Positions 29,616 through 39,824 of a stretch of 64,000 nt of DNA are shown piece by piece (position 1 is the first letter of the stretch; every line of letters begins with the position of its first letter). The notes under the pieces are model-generated. The model did not search any database and had not been told where the DNA came from. It saw only the letters and a list, made by a program, of their open reading frames with translations. The translations under genes and the position numbers were made by a program. The DNA is from Candidatus Melainabacteria bacterium (GTDB lineage: Bacteria; Cyanobacteriota; Vampirovibrionia; LMEP-6097). The stretch spans positions 62,001 to 126,000 of the forward strand of contig DUDT01000004.1 of assembly GCA_005110385.1 (NCBI GenBank), given 5' to 3'.

Positions 29616-31901
29616 ATGGACAGTTTTAGATGTTCGATCAACGATAAGATAATTAATAAAGATCTAGATGCTCTAAAGAAGCATAATTCAAACTTTCAGG
29701 AAATTGAGCTTAATATTCAGGAGTTATTAGAGAGTATTAGTCAAGGTAAAGCCTTCTCTCCAATAGCATTTAAGGATAATACTAGAACTGGTAAGAATTT
29801 CATATCGGCTCAGCTCTTAGTTCTAGATTTTGACAATTCCAATCTAAAAGAGACTTTAGGGCATGAATATATAAAAAGCCATGCTAGTGCTTACTATACG
29901 ACACCTAGCCACAGAGTAGGTTCTAATGGTGATAAATTTAGAATCATTTTTCAAGTACCTGAAATTATTACAGATCAAGAGACGTATAAAACTTGTTTGG
30001 AGAATTTGCTAGGGAAATTTCCAGAGGCAGATCAAGCCTGTAAAGATACCGCTAGAAGCTTTTATGGTTCTAAGAATTGCATTTATGAATACTGGAATAA
30101 GAAAATCAGCTTAGAAGAATTTGAAAATCTAAAGATACCTAAAATTACCAGAAAAAAAAGTGAGAAAAGGCTGTCACCCCTGTCACCTGTCACTGATGAA
30201 AAACTATTTAATGAAATAAGAGACATGCTAAAGTCCATTCCAGCTTCTATCACTTATGAAGAATGGCGTAATATAGTCTGGGCTTTATGTTCTAGGCTTA
30301 ACCCTGAAGAAGTCAGAGACTTAGTTAATTCATGGAGTCCAGATTATAAGAATGATGGAGAGCATTTAGAAGAATTAATCAGCAGATATGACGGCAGTAT
30401 AACGATCAGGACTCTTTACTATCATGCTCAAAAACATGATTATGATTTACCTAAGCACTACCTAAAAAAACTAACAGCAGGGCAGGCAGTGGAAGAAGAA
30501 TTAATTAAAAGAAAGAATCGGATAATTATTTCGGTCTCTGGTTTACTGCATGAGTATAAGAACGGCTACTATGAGCCAATTAAAGACACTGAGTTTAATA
30601 AGGAAGTATCTAATTTCTTTAAGGAGTATATTACTAGTTTCAAGACTGGAGCCACTGATTATGCTAAGCCCTGCCATACAGAGGAAGCGTATAAATATCT
30701 AGTACAGAGTTATGCAGTAGATATAGATAAAATTAATCCAAGTGGGATAAACCTAAAGAATGGCTTTCTGAGACTAGCTTATGATGAAAGATTTAAGCCA
30801 GTTTTTACTCTAGAAGAGCATAAGCCAGAACAGCTTAATATCTATATCTGTGATTATGAATATAGTCCAGAGGCTAATGATTCAGACTTAAGCGGATTCT
30901 TAAATAATGTCTTAGATAAGGTAGATCAGGAGATCATTTTAAGATTAGTCGCTAGCTGCTTAGATATTAAGACTGCTCGCAAACATGCTGGTAGAGGGCT
31001 AAAAGCTGTAATAAATTATGGGGATGGAGCTAATGGAAAAGATACTCTAAGAGAGATCTTTACTCAGCTAATCGGGAAGCATAGATTTACTAGCATATCC
31101 TTGCAAAGCTTTAAGGAAGCTGATTCGGGAAGGAGATTTGGGATTTTTGATTTATATCGCTCTGCGATTAATTGGTCCTCTGAGAATAGTGCGATTAATA
31201 CAGATAAATCACAGACCCTAAAAGCTGCGATTACTGGTGATCCTATACAGCTAGAGAGGAAGAATAAAGATCCGATAGAAGCTAGTCCTAGAGCGATTTT
31301 CTTTTTTAATATGAATGGAACACCTAATATTAGTTCTCTAAGCGAAGCCGTGAAATCTAGGTTATGCCCTATAGAATTTAAAAATACTTTTAAAACTAAT
31401 CCTAATCTGAGTATTAGCACTGAGAAGAAGGCGGACCCGAGATTTAAAGAAGATCCAGAGTTTATTAGAAAGACTATTCTGCCAGCTCTACTGAACCTGA
31501 TTATAGATTCTTTCAGTAAATTATTAGATGAAGGGATAGATTATAGCTCTAAAGAAAAGCATTTCGAGGATATAGCTAGAAGTAATAATCATCTATTAGA
31601 GTTTATTGGGGAATTGTCTTTAGTGGAATGCTCTTTAGATCAAGGTCTTAGCGTTGGTGAAATTTATGAGTCTTATATTCAGTGGTGCTTAAGCTCTGGG
31701 TTAGCTAATGATAAGAGTGGAATCTCTAAAGCTAGCTTTATTAGTGAGACTGATAGATTTATCTCTAATCCAGCTGAGATGAGTAAGAGGCTTGGGGAGT
31801 GTTTTTTAGGTGTTAAGAGGGGGAGAGTGAAGAGGGATGGAAGGCTTGTTAGGGTGATTGGGGTGAGGGTGGATGACTTCTCTAGAATCTCAGCACATTA
31901 A
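29616..31901 (+). CDS. Primase (AEP-like)-SF3/D5-type helicase fusion
   Basis: AEP-like LLVLDFDNS, GDKFRIIFQ, ARSFYGSKNC; helicase GDGANGKDTLRE Walker A, FFFNMNG sensor; ATG at 29616 after acaggaga. Confidence 0.88.
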   Translation: MDSFRCSINDKIINKDLDALKKHNSNFQEIELNIQELLESISQGKAFSPIAFKDNTRTGKNFISAQLLVLDFDNSNLKETLGHEYIKSHASAYYTTPSHRVGSNGDKFRIIFQVPEIITDQETYKTCLENLLGKFPEADQACKDTARSFYGSKNCIYEYWNKKISLEEFENLKIPKITRKKSEKRLSPLSPVTDEKLFNEIRDMLKSIPASITYEEWRNIVWALCSRLNPEEVRDLVNSWSPDYKNDGEHLEELISRYDGSITIRTLYYHAQKHDYDLPKHYLKKLTAGQAVEEELIKRKNRIIISVSGLLHEYKNGYYEPIKDTEFNKEVSNFFKEYITSFKTGATDYAKPCHTEEAYKYLVQSYAVDIDKINPSGINLKNGFLRLAYDERFKPVFTLEEHKPEQLNIYICDYEYSPEANDSDLSGFLNNVLDKVDQEIILRLVASCLDIKTARKHAGRGLKAVINYGDGANGKDTLREIFTQLIGKHRFTSISLQSFKEADSGRRFGIFDLYRSAINWSSENSAINTDKSQTLKAAITGDPIQLERKNKDPIEASPRAIFFFNMNGTPNISSLSEAVKSRLCPIEFKNTFKTNPNLSISTEKKADPRFKEDPEFIRKTILPALLNLIIDSFSKLLDEGIDYSSKEKHFEDIARSNNHLLEFIGELSLVECSLDQGLSVGEIYESYIQWCLSSGLANDKSGISKASFISETDRFISNPAEMSKRLGECFLGVKRGRVKRDGRLVRVIGVRVDDFSRISAH

Positions 31902-33322
31902 TCCTGTTCTTGTTTTATTGCGTCTTCAATTATCTTGTTAATTGCCTGTTGTTTTTCTTCTATTTGTCTGTCAATTACTTTTTGCTCGTCAAGTTGTGTT
32001 TTGATTTTTTCAACTATTTCAGCTTGTTTGGTTTCGTCCCAATCAGGAATTGGAAATTCCTTTATTTGGCTTGGAAAAATGTTGGTATTGTTGCCAAGTC
32101 CTTTTTTGTGAGTGTAAACCAAATACTGAAAAAAGTCGCTACGCATATAGTAGTAAGCACACAAAGGGTCAAAACCTGTAAGTCTTATTCTTTGTGTGAA
32201 GTCTGCAAAAATTCCGTTGATGTCTTCGTCTTCAATTAGAGCAACTTTTCCAATTGTTCCTTCGCCTGAACGTGCTAAAAGTATGTCGCCTTTTTTGACT
32301 GTCTTGTTTAGGTTGCTTGCTGAATAACTTTCAGATACCTTTTTGCAGTCTTCGGGGTCAAATGCCCACGTTTTGATGTTGGACATTGCGATGTAAAAAT
32401 ATTCCCCGTCTTCGTCATAGTCGCTTGGGGAAACACTTTTGCCTAAAACGATATTATCGGAAATGTAATCTTTAATTTTTTTGTTTGTCTTGCTTTCTAA
32501 GAACGATTGGATATAAGCTCCTGCTTTATTGTGAAAGCGAATACCCATTCGGCAATCAATGTTGTTTGCAAATTTTGAAATACTTGATGTGTAGGCTTTT
32601 TCTTTCTTAATGGATTCAAACGCTGACCAATCAAATACTAATGCTTCCCCAAAAACTTGATTAATGATGTTTAAAGTCTGTTTTTTTGTCGTCTTTAAAT
32701 TTGAAATTTCTTGTTTTAAAGGATTTATTTTTTCAAGTAGTTCTAATTGTGAGTTAACAAGAGCATCTACAATTGCTTTTGGAAAACGAATAGTTTTTAA
32801 ATCATCTTCTTTTAAAGTTGGGTATCCTTTCCCTTGTCTTGATACAGCATTTATTTGATTGATAAATTTTGTTCTTAGAACTAAAAAGAAAAGTTCAGAA
32901 TTTATTCTTGGTCTTATTTGAATAAATGCTTTGGTGAAATAAGTGTCTTCATTCTCAATCAGAACGTTTTTATTTAGGTATGGTCTAATTTTAGAAATTA
33001 ATACATCACCTGATAAGGGTTTGATAATGTCGCCTTTTTCTATTTTTTTAAATAAACTTTCATTTTCTTCCTGTCTTTCATCAAATGACAATTCTACAGG
33101 TTCAACTTCTCCCAATTTATTCACGTTGCCAATTTCAGCATATAGAAATTTATCGAATGTTGAAATATCAATGCTTTGAAAAGAAACGAAATCAAATAAC
33201 TGTCGATAAGAGTAAAAGTCTTTATTGCTCGTTTCAAAAGACGAAATATACTTGTAATCGTATCTCAAACTTTCTTCTGAGCGGAAATCAGAAAGTTTCT
33301 TTTTTTGAATATTTACTCCCAT
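31898..33322 (-). CDS. Restriction-modification specificity subunit (HsdS-like)
   Basis: Two target-recognition halves separated by helical spacers: ISKIRPYLNKNVLI...GKGYPTLKEDDLKTIRFP and GDILLARSGEGTIGKVALI...NIFPSQIKEFPIPDWDETKQAEIVEKI. Confidence 0.92.
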   Translation of the reverse strand: MGVNIQKKKLSDFRSEESLRYDYKYISSFETSNKDFYSYRQLFDFVSFQSIDISTFDKFLYAEIGNVNKLGEVEPVELSFDERQEENESLFKKIEKGDIIKPLSGDVLISKIRPYLNKNVLIENEDTYFTKAFIQIRPRINSELFFLVLRTKFINQINAVSRQGKGYPTLKEDDLKTIRFPKAIVDALVNSQLELLEKINPLKQEISNLKTTKKQTLNIINQVFGEALVFDWSAFESIKKEKAYTSSISKFANNIDCRMGIRFHNKAGAYIQSFLESKTNKKIKDYISDNIVLGKSVSPSDYDEDGEYFYIAMSNIKTWAFDPEDCKKVSESYSASNLNKTVKKGDILLARSGEGTIGKVALIEDEDINGIFADFTQRIRLTGFDPLCAYYYMRSDFFQYLVYTHKKGLGNNTNIFPSQIKEFPIPDWDETKQAEIVEKIKTQLDEQKVIDRQIEEKQQAINKIIEDAIKQEQD

Positions 33323-36105
33323 ACTACGTCTTTTCTTATGTTGTCTAATATGGTTTGTAATTCAGAAGTGCGAAGCACAATGTCGTCACTTTTGTATCTT
33401 GAAAGCACGCCATTTTTAAAATGGTTGATTAGTTCGGTATCTGTTCTTTCGGTAAATTCTGATTTTAGGCTGTCGCTTTCATAATACTTTTTGAAAATCT
33501 CTAACACTTGGGCTTTTTCAGTTTCAACCTGTTCAATTTTCAAGTTTTGATTTTCAATATCAGCCGTTAGTTTTTCAGATTTCTTTTTAAGTGCTTCGGT
33601 TTCTTTACCGTCTAATTTCTTATTGACTGTTTCCAATTTCGTTTTCATTTCTGCCAATTGCTCTTTCAAAATCTTAATGTCTTGGTCGTAATCTTCCAAG
33701 ATTTGTTTTGTCTCAATTGTGTTTGGTGCATATTCAATATCGTAAAGCTCGTTGGGCATTGGATTTTCGCCTCGTTTGGTTCGTTTGTAGCCAACATTTT
33801 CGGCTTCTGCCATAAAAATATCGTAGTCTATTTCCTTGGCTACTTCACCAAATACCCACCAAGCATTATAAAAGCCAAATACATTGGTTTCCTTTTCAAA
33901 TTTTGAAAGGCTGTTAATTTCTTCGCTGTATTTGGTTAATAGTTCTTTTGGGTTGAGTGCTTCGTCTTCGGGTGTAATGTAGTCTTTCAAGAAGCGTTTA
34001 ATGTTCTCTTTAATGTGTTTTAAATCTTCTTTTTCAATGATTTCAACGGCTTCTCTATCTTCTTTCTTCAAAAGTTCCTTTAGGTCGGTAGAGAGTTCTT
34101 TTACCCAAGCAAATTTTTTGCTGAGTTTGGCTTGATTTACAAAATAGTCGTGATAGCGAGTTACACGAGTTTTAAGTTTTGCCCATTTTTTTCCGTATTG
34201 GTCCCAAAGCTCGTTCCATTGCTCAACTTGTTTTTTGGTTTTCTTTTGAGCAAATAGCAAACTTGTTTTGGTTGAAGTGTAAGGCTCAAATGTTACCTGC
34301 GGTAAACTAACGATTGCTTTTACATTGAAATACTTGAACAGAAATAAGCGAATGTATTTGTTTTCGGTGGTGTCAAAAACGCTTTCAGGCAAAACAACAC
34401 CCAAACGACCGCCTTCTTTTAAAAGCTGGTAATATCGTTCAATAAATAAGTTTTCAGAATTATTTTTGTCGCCAAACACAAAAGTACTTTTTACTTCTCG
34501 TTGTGTTTGTGTGTCCAAATCAACGCTAAAAGGTGGGTTACTTATCACAATGTCAAATTTTGCATTTACTTCTTTATCGTTATAAAGCGTTTCGGGGTTT
34601 GCTGTTTCTAAATAGTTGGGTGATGTTTCTTTTACATAGAAACGGAAAGGTGACAAACCGTCTTTTACAAAAATGTTTGTTGAGCCGTCACCATGCAAAA
34701 TCATATTTACTTTGGAAGCTGTGCCTAAGTCAAAGTTGATTTCAGAGGCATAGAGATATTCTTTTGCCCATTTGTTCTCGGCGTAATCAGGCGTGAAAAG
34801 TTCTTCGTAACGCTGTTTGATTTGTCGGCTTGATTTGAGTTTATCTTTTTGTTTGTATTTAACTTCTTTGGTGATGAGCTTCATTGCTTCAACTAAATAG
34901 GTTCCACTTCCTGCCGAGGGGTCAATGATGAGCGGTAATTCTCGGTCGTTGTTCAGTCGGTCAATTGCTAACTTGTCAAGTTGTAAAGCGTAAAGTAAAA
35001 AGTTTACGATTGGGGTAGGGGTGAAAAACTGTCCTTTGTGTTGTTTGAAACCATCTCTTGTAATGCTTTCAAAGAAATCTCCCAAAATGTCTTTTCCGTC
35101 TAACGAACTACGACCTTCCAAAAATGAAAAGTTCTCTAAGGATTGAACGGTATAAATGAGCTTGTTTAGTGGAAACTTATTTTGGTTAATGATGTTGTCC
35201 TCATCAATTTTTTTCTGTTCCGAAACATTGAGCTGGTCTTTTAAGGCTCTTTTGTAAAGTTGGTTTATTCGGTCGTAAACCTTTTCAGATGCTTCAATAT
35301 GGCTTCCATACTGGTAAATCTGAAAATCGTATTCTTCTCCGTCTTGCTTTTCATATTCGTCTTGAATTTTTGCAAGAATGATTTTTACAAGTGAGTAGAA
35401 AATTTCACTGTCGTTAGTTCCGCCACCGCCCCAAAGCACATTGTGTAAGTTTCTGCCCAAACCTTCAATTTCTTCACGATTGATTTTGCTTCTTAAATCG
35501 TGTTTTTCATCTCCTTTGAATAGTGGCTGTTTCTTGGGTTCACCGTAACTTGCGGTTAATTCAATTCCAATGGAAATAAAACCGTCATTTTCCCAATCAG
35601 TGTAGTTTCTGTACTTCTCAAAATCAATGATAATTGCTTTGTCTAAAATCCCTTCATCTTGTAGATCGGCTGTATAGTAAACCAAATATTTTACTTTGGT
35701 CTTATAGTCTTTTTCTTCGGCTGCTGCCAATGAGAAAAGTTGCCCTTCAATTTCTTCTTTGTCTTTCTCGAACTTGTCTGGTGCTTTGGCTTCTATGAAA
35801 AAGAAGGGATTGCCTTTATCGTCTTTAACAATGATGTCAATACGTGGTGTTAATTTTCCGTGTCCTGCTTTTATCGAATATTCTTTTTCAATTTCAATGT
35901 TTTCGGGTTTGTAGTCAAGTTCATTGACTAAGTGGTCAATGAGAAATGCTCTTACAATTTCTTCGTCACCTGTCAAGGATTTTAAAACTCTGTTCTGCTT
36001 TATTTTCTCGGAATACTGAACAGTCGCTTTGTCAATGTTGATTTTGGCAACACTATTTTTCTGTTTGTGCAGGTTCTGTTCAATATTTTGTTTCCAATCT
36101 TTCAT
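33313..36105 (-). CDS. Fused HsdR_N-type nuclease and N6-adenine DNA methyltransferase (BcgI/type IIG-like RM subunit)
   Basis: N-terminal PRIDIIVKDDKGNPFFFIEAKAP (PD-(D/E)xK); SAM motif DPSAGSGTYLVEAM; catalytic NPPF; no DEAD/DEAH translocase motifs seen. Confidence 0.88.
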   Translation of the reverse strand: MKDWKQNIEQNLHKQKNSVAKINIDKATVQYSEKIKQNRVLKSLTGDEEIVRAFLIDHLVNELDYKPENIEIEKEYSIKAGHGKLTPRIDIIVKDDKGNPFFFIEAKAPDKFEKDKEEIEGQLFSLAAAEEKDYKTKVKYLVYYTADLQDEGILDKAIIIDFEKYRNYTDWENDGFISIGIELTASYGEPKKQPLFKGDEKHDLRSKINREEIEGLGRNLHNVLWGGGGTNDSEIFYSLVKIILAKIQDEYEKQDGEEYDFQIYQYGSHIEASEKVYDRINQLYKRALKDQLNVSEQKKIDEDNIINQNKFPLNKLIYTVQSLENFSFLEGRSSLDGKDILGDFFESITRDGFKQHKGQFFTPTPIVNFLLYALQLDKLAIDRLNNDRELPLIIDPSAGSGTYLVEAMKLITKEVKYKQKDKLKSSRQIKQRYEELFTPDYAENKWAKEYLYASEINFDLGTASKVNMILHGDGSTNIFVKDGLSPFRFYVKETSPNYLETANPETLYNDKEVNAKFDIVISNPPFSVDLDTQTQREVKSTFVFGDKNNSENLFIERYYQLLKEGGRLGVVLPESVFDTTENKYIRLFLFKYFNVKAIVSLPQVTFEPYTSTKTSLLFAQKKTKKQVEQWNELWDQYGKKWAKLKTRVTRYHDYFVNQAKLSKKFAWVKELSTDLKELLKKEDREAVEIIEKEDLKHIKENIKRFLKDYITPEDEALNPKELLTKYSEEINSLSKFEKETNVFGFYNAWWVFGEVAKEIDYDIFMAEAENVGYKRTKRGENPMPNELYDIEYAPNTIETKQILEDYDQDIKILKEQLAEMKTKLETVNKKLDGKETEALKKKSEKLTADIENQNLKIEQVETEKAQVLEIFKKYYESDSLKSEFTERTDTELINHFKNGVLSRYKSDDIVLRTSELQTILDNIRKDVVWE

Positions 36106-36413
36106 ATTGGCTCCCCATTGATAAAATATACCAGTAATTGAAAGAGAAAAGGTTAGTAGGATTGAAAAATAACAAGCTAAGCTAATCTCGGATTAGGTTT
36201 CAGGGATAAAGGATTGACACCTAATAATTTTCAAATTTTGTAAATCTCGTGAATACTAAATCTATCATTTTCCTGTAAATCTAAACTTTCTGCGTAATCC
36301 CCTTTAAACCTAATTAAGCCGCATAAGGCATTCCCCACCCTACTCCCGTAGATTTAAAATCTGAAATTCTCTATAAACTTGGTCTTCAGAAGGATAAGCA
36401 TTCTCGTTCATTC

Positions 36414-37268
36414 TCACACCACTTCGTTTGAAACAAAAAGCCAGTCTAGTAAAAGATTATACTCCACTAGATAAATCTCTATATCTGGTAAATCCCTAAG
36501 CTGATGCTTAAGCATATTATTCCAAGCACTTTTCAGCTCAGCTACTTTCTCTATGTTAGTCATGAGTCCTTTATCAGGCAGCCCAACGCCTTTAAATTCA
36601 CACTTTTTAGCTAGCACTCGCTTTAGCTCAGTAGGAGCGGGAAGTAAATCTTTTCTTTTATAGATTTCTATGACATCATATAAATCACGAGGCAAGGACC
36701 TTTCTACAGTGGCTCTCAGCTTTTCTGCAAAGATCTCTAAATACGAGTATGAATGTATATAGAATAAGCTTTCTTCTAGATCAGTGTAAGTATGATGAAC
36801 TATGGATCTTACAGGCTTATCTATTAAAGCTTCATCTACAGTGAGATCTAGCTTAATTCTTGGTAAGCTACCAAGCCTGCGAATTGGTCCATGATAGCTA
36901 AGTTTGCCTTTAATTGAGACTGTGTTTCGTATGGTTTCACGTTCTTTAAAGTTTATATCCTCTAGTGGCAGTTCTACGCCACTATTGTCATAAACCCATT
37001 CAGAAAGGCTTTTAAATTTTTCTTCAAGGAATTTAGTATCTAGGTGAGCCTTGTTCATGAGTGTAAAATCTAGATCCTCTGAGAATCTATAATCTTTAAA
37101 GAAACATTTCTTAAGGCAAGTACCACCTTTAAAAATCCAGTTATCTTTTAATTCAGAATCGTGATTAATAGCTGCTAATACCCAGCCAAGTACATAATCT
37201 TTCTCTATCACATCTAGGCTTAAACCCAGTCTCACAGAAGAATCACTAATTTCATTTTTAGTTATCAC
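36414..37268 (-). CDS. AbiEii-family nucleotidyltransferase toxin
   Basis: WIFKGGTCLKKCFFKDYRFSEDLDFT; GTG start overlapping the antitoxin TGA (GTGA). Confidence 0.92.
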   Translation of the reverse strand: MITKNEISDSSVRLGLSLDVIEKDYVLGWVLAAINHDSELKDNWIFKGGTCLKKCFFKDYRFSEDLDFTLMNKAHLDTKFLEEKFKSLSEWVYDNSGVELPLEDINFKERETIRNTVSIKGKLSYHGPIRRLGSLPRIKLDLTVDEALIDKPVRSIVHHTYTDLEESLFYIHSYSYLEIFAEKLRATVERSLPRDLYDVIEIYKRKDLLPAPTELKRVLAKKCEFKGVGLPDKGLMTNIEKVAELKSAWNNMLKHQLRDLPDIEIYLVEYNLLLDWLFVSNEVV

Positions 37269-38074
37269 AGATTCATATCCTTAACCCAGCCCTTAGAAAC
37301 CCACAAACGCCATTTACTCACTAACTGATCTTTAGGTAAATCAGTATCTAATTTAGAATAGCCTGCACTTAAATTCTTGTAAGCTACCTCTATAATAGCT
37401 TTCTCCTGCGGGGAAATTCTTTCTGTAATAAAACCTAGCCGCTTAAAAACCACTCCCTTATTAAACCTTAGAGCATAATCTATTAATAGATCTATATTTT
37501 TATGCTTAGAGTTTAAATAGTTTTTATAAAACTCCGTCACCTGCTTAATTCCACCGAAATAAGAGGGCTTGTAAAACATATCTATAACTGTTTTACTAGG
37601 ATCTGAGATCTGTACCTTACTCTGTCCCTGCCATATAGTCTTAGTGCCGAAGATCATAGATTCTTGTACTGTGTGCAGAAGGTATTTAGTGCCGTTAAGC
37701 TCATACTCTTGCTGATTTTGCTGTTTACTAGTAAAGACCTGCACTGTATTAAATATCTGCTCTGTAAAATCCCAGTATTCGCAAGCCGTCCAGCCAGCAA
37801 TATAGCAAGGTTTCCATAGCTTACTTGCGACAGCCCAAGGATGTTCTAAAGGTGGGGACTCTAATCTAGACGATAGATCTACAGGAACATAGTAACCTCG
37901 CTTAATCCTAGACAGCCAGCCTTGTTTGCGAAAGCTATATAAAGTCATTCTAGCTTTCTCTCTAGATACCCTCCAAGCACTGACAGCAGTATCTACGCTG
38001 ATAAGCTCGGTAGAAGAGCTTAGTAATTGAGCTAGCTTAGTTTTTAATTTTGATTCTAGGTTTAGAGAATTCAT
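37265..38074 (-). CDS. AbiEi-family antitoxin/transcriptional regulator
   Basis: N-terminal wHTH (AWRVSREKARMTLYSFRKQGWLSRIKRGYYVPVDLS), upstream of and overlapping the toxin. Confidence 0.88.
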   Translation of the reverse strand: MNSLNLESKLKTKLAQLLSSSTELISVDTAVSAWRVSREKARMTLYSFRKQGWLSRIKRGYYVPVDLSSRLESPPLEHPWAVASKLWKPCYIAGWTACEYWDFTEQIFNTVQVFTSKQQNQQEYELNGTKYLLHTVQESMIFGTKTIWQGQSKVQISDPSKTVIDMFYKPSYFGGIKQVTEFYKNYLNSKHKNIDLLIDYALRFNKGVVFKRLGFITERISPQEKAIIEVAYKNLSAGYSKLDTDLPKDQLVSKWRLWVSKGWVKDMNL

Positions 38075-38139
38075 TTTATATTTTATAGCTAGATATTTTA
38101 TTTGAAATAAATTAACTATATAAATAATATACCACTTAG

Positions 38140-38156
38140 CTGTATTTTATATACAG
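38140..38156. promoter_or_regulatory. Palindrome upstream of abiEi-like gene, candidate autoregulatory operator
   Basis: CTGTAT-tttat-ATACAG in AT-rich promoter region. Confidence 0.45.
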
Positions 38157-38210
38157 TTAATCCCTATTTACTTGATTAGCTTTGTATAAAATATAGTAAT
38201 TTTACTATGA

Positions 38211-38234
38211 GTGACAGGGTGACAGCAGTGACAG
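38211..38234 (+). repeat. Three GTGACAG repeats (iteron-like)
   Basis: gtgacag at 38211, 38219, 38228. Confidence 0.7.
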
Positions 38235-38294
38235 GACTTTTCATATTATTATTTCTGAGATTTCTCCGCTACTCTAAAATACTTTAGACTTTTA

Positions 38295-38540
38295 TCATTT
38301 CTTCTGAGCTTTATCTATCTTATTCAGACCATAACAAGCCTTTCTGATTCTGTTTAACTGTGTTTTTAGTCCTCTAGCACCTTCATACTTACTCAGTTCT
38401 GTAAAAAGAAGGCTTAGTTTAGTTTCTAACTCTTTTTTCTGAGCTATCACCGTATTAATAAAAGCTCTATCTGATTTACTTTGACGCTCTGCCTTTGCTA
38501 ACTGAGTTCTAAGGTTTTTAATCTCTAAAGACTGCTCCAT
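38295..38540 (-). CDS. Small coiled-coil protein, unknown
   Basis: 81 aa, charged/helical, within element. Confidence 0.5.
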   Translation of the reverse strand: MEQSLEIKNLRTQLAKAERQSKSDRAFINTVIAQKKELETKLSLLFTELSKYEGARGLKTQLNRIRKACYGLNKIDKAQKK

Positions 38541-38686
38541 GACTATATTTTAGCCTGTTTTTTGATTAAAACAAGGATATTGCTTCCTAATCAGAATCTA
38601 TACTAATAGATGTCTACTATTTTTTGATTTTTCTGAGCTGGGGCTTTCTCTGCGTGGCGAGGATTAAAGATAACCGCTATAAACTT

Positions 38687-39802
38687 TCACCACTCCCTCA
38701 TAGCAGCTACAACCTCATCCTCTGTAGTCATAATGTAGCTTTGAGTAGTACCTAAATCAGCATGCCCTAAAGCTATTCTCAAATGATTTAAAGGTTTACC
38801 TCTATTAGAGCTAAATGTAGCGAATGTTCTTCTAAGCCCATGAGCAGTAAACTCTATACCGCAGCTTTTAGATAGCCTGTGAAATTTTCTAATCAATACA
38901 TCTCTTACTAGTGGCGTACCATGAGCATTTGTAAAAAAAGAATCATTCTCTGAGGGATTAGCTTTTAACCTTAATTCGAGATAAAGCGATAGAGCTTTTA
39001 TTAGCTCTTGGTTTATACCTACTTTTCTGTTTTTATTTCCCTTACCTAGCCACACTGAGACTATACCTTGATTAAGATCTACATCAACCATCTTTAGATT
39101 AGCTACTTCACTTGCTCTAAGCCCAGTATTTACTATGAAAATTAATAGTGCTTTAGTGAGAGCCTTGTTGTATCGAGGCATAGGAGAGGTATCTAGATGA
39201 GCTAAGATCATTTCATATTGAGTTGGATTAAGTACTGTTCTTTTAGCAGGGAATACTCTTTTAGGTTTTAACTTTTTTAGTTCTAGCTTTTCAGCTTCAG
39301 TAAAGAGTTTCTTCTCTATTAAGTATTTAGAAAAGCTTAGGACTGAATCATAAATTTTAGCTTTAGTGCTAAAGCTCTTAGGATCATAAGAGCCTAAAAC
39401 CTCTCTTAGATTATTTACTGAAATTATTGGTTTAGTGTAATGCTGTCCTAGACCTTTAATATATAGATGAAAATAGTATTCATAAATTTCTAGCGTTCTT
39501 GGACCTATAGGTCTGCCATTCAGCTTTCCAGTTTTACACCAGTCAAGCCATTCTATAGACATGCTTTCTAGATCACTTTTAGTTAGATCTAAATCCTTTT
39601 CTATCTTTTTGATTAGCTTTCCAGAACCTCTATAGTATTTATTTTTCCATTCTTGATAATCTGAGATTCTAACTGAATATGTTCTTATTCCAGAGAAGCT
39701 TTTAATAGCTGGAATGAAACCTTCTTTGCAGTATTTTTGAATAGTTCTTTCAGCGATTTTAAGATCTTTAGATATTTCATTGATAGTGATATACTCGTGC
39801 AT
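38687..39802 (-). CDS. Tyrosine recombinase with N-terminal excisionase/MerR-like HTH
   Basis: YITINEISKDLKIAERTIQKYCKEGFIPAIKSFSGIRTYSVRISDYQEWK; catalytic GLRASEVANL, GKGNKNRKV, HGLRRTFAT, LGHADLGTTQSYI. Confidence 0.93.
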   Translation of the reverse strand: MHEYITINEISKDLKIAERTIQKYCKEGFIPAIKSFSGIRTYSVRISDYQEWKNKYYRGSGKLIKKIEKDLDLTKSDLESMSIEWLDWCKTGKLNGRPIGPRTLEIYEYYFHLYIKGLGQHYTKPIISVNNLREVLGSYDPKSFSTKAKIYDSVLSFSKYLIEKKLFTEAEKLELKKLKPKRVFPAKRTVLNPTQYEMILAHLDTSPMPRYNKALTKALLIFIVNTGLRASEVANLKMVDVDLNQGIVSVWLGKGNKNRKVGINQELIKALSLYLELRLKANPSENDSFFTNAHGTPLVRDVLIRKFHRLSKSCGIEFTAHGLRRTFATFSSNRGKPLNHLRIALGHADLGTTQSYIMTTEDEVVAAMREW

Positions 39803-39824
39803 AAGGACTCCTTTTAGTTAGGTG

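Noticed and set aside
31800-31880. G-rich strand near the primase gene end as a G-quadruplex
   Set aside because: G runs are present but loops are long and uneven; it encodes a plausible basic C-terminus, so evidence is too weak.
32664-33348. Several plus-strand ORFs opposite hsdS
   Set aside because: Phe/Ser-rich antisense frames of a well-supported specificity subunit.
33313-36105. Standard type I hsdM call
   Set aside because: The N-terminal PD-(D/E)xK nuclease is fused and no HsdR translocase is present.
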